Positions 1 through 5,778 of a stretch of 9,010 nt of DNA are shown in pieces; within the stretch, counting starts at the first letter, position 1, and each line of letters begins with the position of its first letter. Both the position numbers and the translations under genes were made by a program. The stretch is from Lentisphaerota bacterium. Lineage in GTDB: Bacteria > Verrucomicrobiota > Kiritimatiellia > UBA8416 > JAFGTH01. The notes under the pieces are model-generated. The model worked only from the letters and a program-made list of their open reading frames with translations, was not told where the DNA came from and ran no database searches. Location of the stretch: positions 1-9,010 of the forward strand of contig JAFGTH010000231.1 of the NCBI GenBank assembly GCA_016934225.1, read 5' to 3'.

Positions 1-7
1 GAGAAAT

Positions 8-1765
8 ATGAACTCAAAATCCATCCAATACAACCGAACTGCAATGCCGGGGGATCAGGCTCGCAGGCTTGCCCGTGCGGAGGCGGAGAGCCCGAAGCCA
101 TCATTCCAAATGGAGCACCTGTCGCGACCGGTCTGGGCGGCGGCGATTGTGTTAGGGGCCGTGGCTTCGGCCGTGCTAGCGCACTGGCTTCCCGTGTATT
201 TCCGAATGGATGATGCGGCGTACATGGCATGGGCGGCGGAATATGCGTATTGGTGGCAGGCCTTCGATCCCCGGGTCGGCGTGTTGCATGGCATGTTTCG
301 CCCGATGGTGAATCTCTGGTGGCAATTGCTCTGGGCGGCCTTTGAATTCGAGCCGATCGGGTATCAGGTGGTATTGACCTTCGCGTATGCCCTCGCGCTG
401 ATCGTATGGTTGGACGCGATTGTCCGATGGTCGAACAGTGGAATGTACGGCATGGTTACGATCGGCCTTTGGCTGCTTCTGTTCTTCCGCCTGCAGTACG
501 TCGTATTCTGGTTCTCCAGCTCCGTTTATGTCCTATCGGTTCTCTTTATCATGGGCGCCTTTCACGGCGCGGTCCGATGGAGACGCGGCAGCCGTTTCGC
601 GGTAGTTCAGGTCGTTGTCTTTCACCTGCTTGCCATGTTGACCCGGGAATCTTCCGCCTTGATTCTTCCCGCTGTGTATACGTCGTTCTACATGCAGAAC
701 GAACACGATTCGGCATTTCGTCGTCTGTTCCCGGTATTGGGTTTCGTCAGCCTCGCCGGCATCTTTTGGGTGCTCATAAAGCCAGGGCTGGCCGCGCGCA
801 TCGGCGCGCCGGAAAATGGCCGGCAACTGTTGGGGTTCGTGACTGAACGGTGGCAATTCTACGGTGATTTTCTTTCGGCCGGCGCCGGACTCCTACTCTG
901 GATCCTACTGGCGTTGTTGCTGACGCGCGAATCGCGCGGCCGTACCCCTGTCATACGCGCGATTCTTTGGTTCGCGGCCGCCGTTACCTTGGCCGGTGCC
1001 GTGACCGCGCGGTCCTTTCCGACCTCCGGCTGGCTGGGCATTGTAACCGGGTGCGTCGCCGTGGCGTTGTTCAGCCGCAAGGGCCGGCTCGGTGCCCTGT
1101 GGTTTGTGCTGCCCGTGGTGATGGTGACGCTTATTGAATTCAAGATACGAACCTATATGCTGGAAGCCTCCTTCGGCGCGGCCATGCTGGCAGGCGTGGC
1201 GTTCACTCCTCTGGCTCAACGCAGTTGGGATCTGCTTTATCGTTGGCTTCAACAGAAGCGAATGATGGTTTTGCTTTCGCTGGTTGGAGTTCTCATCGTT
1301 GCCGGTCTTGTGGCAACCGGTCCGCTGACCCAACGATGGGAGGCGGCGCGGACCGTGTCCGAGAATCGCGTCCAGTTTTCGAGAATGGTCCGGATCCTGC
1401 GCGATCATCCCAGGGTGCTGATTGTGGTGGTGGACTATGAAGACCGTGGTTTGGATTATGTGGAAGACATTCTTCCGCTGGACGATCTGACCAAGGCCCG
1501 CGTTCAAAAACCCATGACGAGTCACTGGCTAAACCTGTTTCTCCGGATCAACGACCCGGCCCCGACACCACGGGGCGTCAACTGGAACGCCTGGCGGGAG
1601 AAATACGGCATGCAGACACCCGCCCTCGTGCTAGCCATGAATCCGGTCGAAATCGAATTCCTCGAGGCTAAAGATGTTCAGCTAATCGTCTTACACGAAG
1701 AAACCGGCCGCTACAATCAATCGATTCTGTACCGGGCGGCAATTCGCGGTCCCGCCTCCCCGTAG
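8..1765 (+). CDS. Multi-pass membrane protein, probable GT-C superfamily glycosyltransferase (PMT/ArnT/TMTC-like)
   Basis: This 585-residue protein is probably an inner-membrane glycosyltransferase that uses a lipid-linked sugar donor. After a polar N-terminus (1-40), the first membrane segment (about 42-62) is followed by FRMDDA with an acidic pair at Asp68-Asp69, the place where GT-C enzymes carry their DD/DE/ED catalytic motif. Next comes FRPMVNLWW (97-105) and a PIGYQ segment (116-120), a pattern typical of PMT/TMTC-type GT-C proteins, then LTRESSALILP (211-221), which resembles their (K/R)E...LP motif. About ten hydrophobic segments extend to roughly residue 437. The last 140 residues are soluble and have no motif I recognise. 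The acceptor cannot be told. The start at position 8 has no clear Shine-Dalgarno sequence within the window; the frame is open to the left edge, so the true start may lie upstream, or at ATG 44 or ATG 110. The DNA is notably richer in G+C than the genes downstream. I am confident it is a gene, moderately so of the family, and unsure of the substrate. Confidence 0.68.
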   Translation: MNSKSIQYNRTAMPGDQARRLARAEAESPKPSFQMEHLSRPVWAAAIVLGAVASAVLAHWLPVYFRMDDAAYMAWAAEYAYWWQAFDPRVGVLHGMFRPMVNLWWQLLWAAFEFEPIGYQVVLTFAYALALIVWLDAIVRWSNSGMYGMVTIGLWLLLFFRLQYVVFWFSSSVYVLSVLFIMGAFHGAVRWRRGSRFAVVQVVVFHLLAMLTRESSALILPAVYTSFYMQNEHDSAFRRLFPVLGFVSLAGIFWVLIKPGLAARIGAPENGRQLLGFVTERWQFYGDFLSAGAGLLLWILLALLLTRESRGRTPVIRAILWFAAAVTLAGAVTARSFPTSGWLGIVTGCVAVALFSRKGRLGALWFVLPVVMVTLIEFKIRTYMLEASFGAAMLAGVAFTPLAQRSWDLLYRWLQQKRMMVLLSLVGVLIVAGLVATGPLTQRWEAARTVSENRVQFSRMVRILRDHPRVLIVVVDYEDRGLDYVEDILPLDDLTKARVQKPMTSHWLNLFLRINDPAPTPRGVNWNAWREKYGMQTPALVLAMNPVEIEFLEAKDVQLIVLHEETGRYNQSILYRAAIRGPASP

Positions 1766-2093
1766 GGCAGTGCTCCGCCGCCGCCCCGGCAGCCGCTTCG
1801 TCGCGCTTCGCGGTACTACGACGTGCCAGGGCAGACCGCTCTAAGGCTAGTCAGCCGCAGCATGTAACAGGTTAGCGGATTGCAGCAGGAAGGCCGCTCC
1901 GGATTTCTCCGGGCAGCGGTTCCGTTCAACGTCCGCCTTCACTTTCGGTTTAAGCAGGCAAGACAGCTTCATTCGCTTCAATGCGCTCCAGGCTGACGTT
2001 TGTGTTATCCGTTTGCCACCTGGTTTCCCGGTGCCGCCACAATATCGCACCCGTGCTCATTGTTTTGTTCCTGTTGCTGTCAAGCCTCTCCCA

Positions 2094-2126
2094 GAACCGG
2101 ACAAGCAGATTTCCCAAATCCGGCTC
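2094..2126 (-). ncRNA. Group II intron domain V-like hairpin (probable relic)
   Basis: Read on the minus strand, this 33-base hairpin begins GAGCCGGA and ends TCCGGTTC. The two ends form eight pairs including the G-U wobble at the third pair, and the AGC triplet that forms the catalytic triad of domain V is in place. A U-G pair may extend the stem, followed by a small bulge on the 3' side and a GAAA tetraloop in the apical part. Real domain V is about 34 bases with exactly this layout. The upper stem is weakly paired here (one G-C, wobbles and a U-U mismatch), domain VI with its bulged A is not evident just downstream, and no reverse transcriptase is encoded nearby. I therefore read it as a decayed 3' fragment of a group II intron. 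A chance hairpin is possible but less likely given how many conserved positions agree. Confidence 0.45.
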
Positions 2127-2292
2127 CTCGTTGAAAGTTCAGAACGCCTCAAGTCTGCGACACAGGTTGAGGTCCCAGCAGATGGTTGCCGTTGGCATGC
2201 CCAGAAGTGAACATGCGTGTATGTATCCTTCCACTCACTCCCCATTCATTTGGTTTTCCCTCCGGCTTTCCGAGTTTTCGGGCGGCTGACTG

Positions 2293-2316
2293 AGCCTTAC
2301 CCGAAAGGGCTTTTTT
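2293..2316 (+). terminator. Weak terminator-like hairpin followed by T6
   Basis: AGCC (2293-2296) can pair with GGCT (2308-2311), or CCC-GAAA-GGG (2300-2309) can form a short GNRA-capped stem; either is followed by six T residues at 2311-2316. The stem is only three or four pairs, so termination strength is doubtful. It lies between the GT-C gene and dapA and could isolate the dap genes from upstream transcription. Confidence 0.25.
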
Positions 2317-2512
2317 CTCCCTCACAGCCTTGTCTGATTGCCAGGTCACCCACGATTAGTGACGTAAAGCGTGCAATAAATTCTTTTAATTCTGTTAATT
2401 TTGTCTAAACTCTCTTTGTTCCTGGCTCAACCCGGGGTCGTATTCGTGCGGTCGTGGGAGATGGGCCGTTGGCCGATGGCGGCACATTTAATGCTACGGG
2501 AGTTGATCAGAC

Positions 2513-3379
2513 ATGTTTGAAGGCACATACACGGCAATAGTCACACCGTTCGATGAAGCAGGCAACATCGACTTCGATTGTTTCAAGAGACTGATCGATA
2601 TTCAGGCTTCCGCCGGTGTAGATGGGATTGCACCCGTTGGCACCACTGGCGAATCGCCGACGCTCAATTATGAGGAACATTGTCGTGTTATTGATGTGGC
2701 AGTAGAATCGTGCAGGGGCCGAATGAAAGTGATTGCCGGAACGGGCGCCAATTCGACCTCCGAAGCCATTGAACTTACCCAACATGCCAGGGATATTGGA
2801 GCAGACGGAACTCTCCAAGTGACGCCGTATTACAATAAACCGAATCAGGAAGGTTTGTTCCGACATTTCAGTGCTGTCGCGGATATTGGCCTGCCCGTTG
2901 TTCTTTACAATGTGCCGGGCAGAACTTCCCGTGAGATTGCTGTTGAAACTATCGTCAGACTTGCGTCACACAAAAATATTGTGGCGGTAAAAGAGGCGGG
3001 TGGAAGTGTGGATAGAGTCAGCAACATCCTTGAACATTGCGACATTACCGTTCTATCGGGTGATGATCCGTTGACTCTTCCCATGTTGGCCGTCGGCGCT
3101 AAAGGCGTTATCAGTGTCGCGTCGAACATTATACCCGAACAGGTAGTGGAAATGGTTCGGTTTGCGCTTGAAGGAAATATGGACCGGGCTCGCAAACTGC
3201 ATACAAAGTACTATCGGTTATTTTGTGATGTATTTTTGGATACCAATCCTATTCCGGTTAAAGCCGCTATGGCGATGATGGGGCTTATTGAAGAAGTTTA
3301 TCGTCTTCCATTGTGCCCGTTGTCCGATGATTTGAAGTCAAAACTTCGGAAAACGCTTGAAACATGTTCTGTGCTTTAA
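2513..3379 (+). CDS. dapA: 4-hydroxy-tetrahydrodipicolinate synthase (DapA)
   Basis: DapA condenses pyruvate with aspartate semialdehyde in the cytoplasm, the first committed step of the diaminopimelate/lysine pathway. The 288-residue length is normal for the family, a (beta/alpha)8 barrel. GTTGE at 43-47 contains the active-site threonine pair; PYYN at 105-108 contains the tyrosine contributed across the dimer; YNVPGRT at 132-138 supplies the catalytic Tyr132 and substrate-binding Arg137; VAVKEAGG at 157-164 holds Lys160, the Schiff-base lysine. NPIPVK at 245-250 is also a typical C-terminal motif. The start is supported by GGGAG at 2498-2502, ten bases before the ATG. The next gene being dapB favours true DapA over other pyruvate aldolases of the same fold, such as N-acetylneuraminate lyase. 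No truncation or missing active-site residue is seen. Confidence 0.96.
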   Translation: MFEGTYTAIVTPFDEAGNIDFDCFKRLIDIQASAGVDGIAPVGTTGESPTLNYEEHCRVIDVAVESCRGRMKVIAGTGANSTSEAIELTQHARDIGADGTLQVTPYYNKPNQEGLFRHFSAVADIGLPVVLYNVPGRTSREIAVETIVRLASHKNIVAVKEAGGSVDRVSNILEHCDITVLSGDDPLTLPMLAVGAKGVISVASNIIPEQVVEMVRFALEGNMDRARKLHTKYYRLFCDVFLDTNPIPVKAAMAMMGLIEEVYRLPLCPLSDDLKSKLRKTLETCSVL

Positions 3380-3509
3380 ACAAGGGAAATAAAGCCTGAT
3401 AAAATGCAGGATTAACGAAGGATTGACCAAAACAACAGGGGGCCGGTTCATGTTTATCCGTGCGCATCTGTGCAGGTTTGTAAATCTATGTTCTGTGGAA
3501 AGGCGCTGA

Positions 3510-4310
3510 ATGATCAATATTGTAATTGCTGGTGCTGCCGGACGTATGGGACAGGCTTTGATTCGTTGTGCCCGACGTTTTGATAAAATTCGCATCATAG
3601 GAGCCGTTGAAAGGCCAGGGCACTCCGATCTTGACAAAGATGCCGGATCCGTCGCCGGTATCGACAGCATAAACGTACGATTAAACGATAGTTTGCCCGA
3701 TGCGCTTAAGAATGCCGATGTGCTGATTGATTTTACTCTTCACAGCACTGTTCAGGAAAACGCCAACATAGCTGTTGGCATGAGAAGGGCGATGGTCATC
3801 GGCACAACAGGACTGATGCCCAACGAGACTGAAGTCATAAATTTGGCAGCCTCGAAAATTCCTATTGTTTGGGCTCCTAATATGAGTCTCGGAGTAAATC
3901 TGCTTTTCTCAGTCCTCAAAAAGGCAGGATCTATTTTCTCGGACGGCTATGTAATAGAAATTGACGAAACGCATCACGTTCACAAGAAAGATTCGCCTAG
4001 CGGAACGGCGCTCAGATTGGGCGAGAAGATTGCTGAAGGGCTCGGACAGGAGCTTAACAGGCTTATGTTACATGATGCTGAAAACCCCGATATGGCTGCA
4101 GTGCCGGGCAAGATAGTTATCCGTTCGCATCGCGAAGGAGAGGCCATTGGTGATCATGCAGTTACTTTTACTAACGAAAGCGAACGTATTGAATTTACGC
4201 ATAAAGCTTTTAGCCGAGATGCTTTTGCCATGGGCGCATTGCGTGCCGCACAGTGGGTTGTTACTCAACGACCCGGTTTGTATGATATGCAGAACGTGCT
4301 TAGTCTTTGA
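3510..4310 (+). CDS. dapB: 4-hydroxy-tetrahydrodipicolinate reductase (DapB)
   Basis: DapB reduces the DapA product with NAD(P)H to tetrahydrodipicolinate, the branch point towards lysine and meso-diaminopimelate. The 266-residue protein shows the full family pattern: nucleotide-binding GAAGRMG at 8-14, DFT at 74-76, GTTG at 98-101, APNMSLGVN at 122-130, and the catalytic and substrate-binding block ETHHVHKKDSPSGTA at 153-167 with His155, His156, Lys159/Lys160 and the SGTA loop. REGEAIGDH (208-216) is a further family signature. GGAAAGG at 3497-3503 is a good ribosome site six bases ahead of the ATG. It is 130 bases downstream of dapA in the same direction, so the pair makes consecutive pathway steps. 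Its stop overlaps the start of folK, suggesting co-translation. Confidence 0.96.
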   Translation: MINIVIAGAAGRMGQALIRCARRFDKIRIIGAVERPGHSDLDKDAGSVAGIDSINVRLNDSLPDALKNADVLIDFTLHSTVQENANIAVGMRRAMVIGTTGLMPNETEVINLAASKIPIVWAPNMSLGVNLLFSVLKKAGSIFSDGYVIEIDETHHVHKKDSPSGTALRLGEKIAEGLGQELNRLMLHDAENPDMAAVPGKIVIRSHREGEAIGDHAVTFTNESERIEFTHKAFSRDAFAMGALRAAQWVVTQRPGLYDMQNVLSL

Positions 4311-4819
4311 TGGAAAACTCAATGGAATCAGGTTTGAGCCTGGGATCGAATCTTGGGAACCGATTGGAAAACCTGAGGCAGGCTGAAATTAAAATCTCAC
4401 GCCTTCATGGCGTCGGAATCATAGCATCCTCACCGGTTTATGAGACGGCGCCGGTTGACGTTTCGGAGAAATTTGGCAGTCAATCGTTTCTGAATTCTGT
4501 TTTAATTGTGAAGGTTGATATTCCTTTAACGATATTTGCCGATGCGCTTTGGGACATAGAATGCGACATGGGTAGAAAGAAAGAGCGTGAGCGGAATGCA
4601 CCTCGCATAATAGATATTGATATTATTTATGCAGACCGGATTTGCTTGAACGAATCAGATTTGGCCGTGCCTCATCCCCGTTGGGCAGCTCGTCGTTTTG
4701 TGGTCCAGCCATTGGCAGATGTGCGACCCGATTTGGTTCTTCCAGGGGAAAGCCAAACCGTTAGTAGAATCCTTTTATCTTTACCAACCGAACCGAAAGT
4801 GATTCTCTATTACGAATAA
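4310..4819 (+). CDS. folK: 2-amino-4-hydroxy-6-hydroxymethyldihydropteridine pyrophosphokinase (FolK, HPPK)
   Basis: FolK transfers pyrophosphate from ATP to 6-hydroxymethyl-7,8-dihydropterin, the step before dihydropteroate synthase in folate synthesis. Numbered from ATG 4310 (169 residues, usual length), GSNLGNR lies at 12-18, SPVYETAPV at 41-49, FLNSVL at 60-65, and RERNAPRIIDIDI at 93-105. Asp102 and Asp104 of the last motif bind the two Mg ions. PHPR (121-124) and RFVVQPLADV (129-138) complete the family pattern. The start is ambiguous: ATG 4310 overlaps the dapB stop by one base (TGATG), typical of translational coupling, whereas ATG 4322 has GGAA a few bases ahead and gives a protein starting closer to the GSNLG motif. 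TTG 4307 is a weaker possibility. Function is clear whichever start is used. Confidence 0.95.
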   Translation: MENSMESGLSLGSNLGNRLENLRQAEIKISRLHGVGIIASSPVYETAPVDVSEKFGSQSFLNSVLIVKVDIPLTIFADALWDIECDMGRKKERERNAPRIIDIDIIYADRICLNESDLAVPHPRWAARRFVVQPLADVRPDLVLPGESQTVSRILLSLPTEPKVILYYE

Positions 4820-4823
4820 AGTC

Positions 4824-4851
4824 TGGGCGTTAAATACCGATTTTCCGCCCA
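4824..4851 (+). promoter_or_regulatory. Small inverted repeat in the panB leader
   Basis: TGGGCG (4824-4829) can pair with CGCCCA (4846-4851) around a 16-base loop, in the 43-base gap between folK and panB. It ends eleven bases before the panB ATG, in the place where a Shine-Dalgarno sequence would be expected; none is visible. It might affect panB translation or may be incidental. Confidence 0.2.
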
Positions 4852-4862
4852 AATCAAAATTT

Positions 4863-5657
4863 ATGAACAAATGGACAGTTGATAAAATCAAAAATGCAAA
4901 AGGCCGCGAAAAAATCGTATGTCTGACCGCATACGATTATTCCACCGCCCGCATAATTGACCAGGCAGGAATTCACCTGATTTTGGTGGGCGATTCGCTT
5001 GCCATGACCATGCTGGGTTACGAAACAACATTACCTGTAACCATGGACGAAATGCTTCATCATACCAAGGCGGTAACGCGCGGCGTTAAGAATGCCCTCG
5101 TAGTCGCCGACATGCCGTTCATGTCGTACCAGGTTTCTGTTTCTCAGGCTATCGCCAATGCCGGTCGCTTCGTAAAAGAAGCAAACGCCGGAGCTGTGAA
5201 GATCGAAGGCGGTATATCTCGCACCAATACTATAAAGGCATTGTTGGACCAGGGCATACCGGTTCTGGGCCACATCGGTCTTACACCTCAGAGCATTAAC
5301 CAGTTTGGCGGCTTCAAAATCCAAGGGAAAATACCTCAGGAAGCCGCAAGGCTCATGAAAGATGCCTCAGCCCTTGCCGAGGCTGGTGTTTTTGCCGTTG
5401 TGCTTGAATGCGTACCGGCAGATTTGGCGGCTGATATTACCGCGTCATGCAGCGTTCCGACCATCGGCATAGGCGCGGGCCCCGGGTGTGACGGTCAAAT
5501 CCTTGTCACCCACGACATGCTGGGAATTCATTCGAAAGTCTCCCCAAAATTCGTCAAACGATATGCCGACCTGGATGGAGCAATGCAAACGGCTTTTGAA
5601 AATTACGCCGCCGACGTTAAGAATGGCGTATTCCCTTCGTTAGAGCATTCATACTAG
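4863..5657 (+). CDS. panB: 3-methyl-2-oxobutanoate hydroxymethyltransferase (ketopantoate hydroxymethyltransferase, PanB)
   Basis: PanB adds a hydroxymethyl group from 5,10-methylene-tetrahydrofolate to 2-oxoisovalerate to give ketopantoate, the first step to pantothenate and coenzyme A. The 264 residues match the family in length and in order of motifs: TAYDYS at 22-27, LVGDSL at 41-46 with metal-binding Asp44, ADMPFMSY at 82-89 with metal-binding Asp83, VKIEGG at 112-117 with Lys113, GHIGLTPQS at 136-144, LECVP at 181-185 with catalytic Glu182, and IGIGAG at 201-206. The C-terminal EHSY (261-264) is typical. It follows folK by 43 bases in the same direction; the folate dependence of its reaction makes the pairing sensible. 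No Shine-Dalgarno sequence is visible before the ATG, so expression may be modest or rely on another initiation mode. No panC or panD is in the window. Confidence 0.96.
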   Translation: MNKWTVDKIKNAKGREKIVCLTAYDYSTARIIDQAGIHLILVGDSLAMTMLGYETTLPVTMDEMLHHTKAVTRGVKNALVVADMPFMSYQVSVSQAIANAGRFVKEANAGAVKIEGGISRTNTIKALLDQGIPVLGHIGLTPQSINQFGGFKIQGKIPQEAARLMKDASALAEAGVFAVVLECVPADLAADITASCSVPTIGIGAGPGCDGQILVTHDMLGIHSKVSPKFVKRYADLDGAMQTAFENYAADVKNGVFPSLEHSY

Positions 5658-5666
5658 CAGCGTGTC

Positions 5667-5698
5667 GGACTTCTTGCGCCCTTTGGGCGCCAAAGTCC
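5667..5698 (+). terminator. Strong GC-rich hairpin after panB, no T-run
   Basis: GGACTT (5667-5672) pairs with AAGTCC (5693-5698), and inside it GCGCCC (5676-5681) pairs with GGGCGC (5685-5690) around a TTT loop, with only a small internal loop between the stems. It begins nine bases after the panB stop. It is probably the end of the biosynthetic operon or an mRNA-stabilising 3' structure. The lack of a T-run on either side argues against a classical Rho-independent terminator, and it could also be a dispersed intergenic palindrome. Confidence 0.5.
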
Positions 5699-5731
5699 TC
5701 CACGGGCCTGGGATTGTTTGAGCGAAGGATT

Positions 5732-5749
5732 CGGCCGCTTGCCCGGCCG
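5732..5749. repeat. Short inverted repeat CGGCCG-N6-CGGCCG
   Basis: Two copies of the self-complementary hexamer CGGCCG (5732-5737 and 5744-5749) are separated by six bases, upstream of the exosortase gene. They can form a hairpin or a two-site operator-like arrangement. No binding protein can be named, and the G+C-rich context makes chance plausible. Confidence 0.2.
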
Positions 5750-5778
5750 GGGATCGGTTCAAGGTTCACCGTTCAAGC

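Larger units (their letters stand above)
1766..2512. other. Long gene-free stretch with a probable retroelement relic and the dapA leader
   Basis: No open frame here has a good start site or recognisable protein family; the candidates are 60-102 codons and overlap one another on both strands. Near the left end, CGCG-CTT-CGCG (1802-1812) lies inside a CGTCG/CGACG pair (1799-1823); it could fold but has no T-run. A group II intron domain V-like hairpin sits on the minus strand at 2094-2126. A minus-strand reading of about 1930-2000 gives short peptide stretches that remind me of the degenerate reading frames commonly found beside such retroelements, but this is from memory only. Around 2293-2316 there is a weak terminator-like hairpin with six T residues. 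From about 2370 the sequence becomes AT-rich (to about 2420), then G+C-rich up to the dapA ribosome site. I could not identify a convincing promoter or riboswitch. Confidence 0.6.

Noticed and set aside
905..1525. 206-codon minus-strand open frame opposite the GT-C gene
   Set aside because: It lies antisense in G+C-rich coding DNA, has a His/Gln/Arg-rich composition with no family motif, and the plus-strand protein shows clear membrane segments and GT-C motifs.
1847..2349. Several overlapping 60-100 codon frames on both strands in the gene-free stretch
   Set aside because: They have no ribosome sites or recognisable domains, overlap each other, and are better explained as chance frames over a decayed RNA element.
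2459..2484. Imperfect palindrome GCC..GGCC..GGC before dapA as an operator
   Set aside because: Only short arms match and the context is G+C-rich, so chance is a sufficient explanation.
2350..2512. Promoter or lysine riboswitch ahead of dapA
   Set aside because: I looked for a -35/-10 pair and for the long multi-helix lysine-riboswitch layout. The AT-rich part has no convincing hexamer pair and the remainder is too short and lacks recognisable pairing.
8..5657. PEP-CTERM-type sorting tail on any protein in the window
   Set aside because: None of the complete proteins ends with a short motif, a membrane helix and an Arg-rich tail, so no exosortase substrate is identified here.
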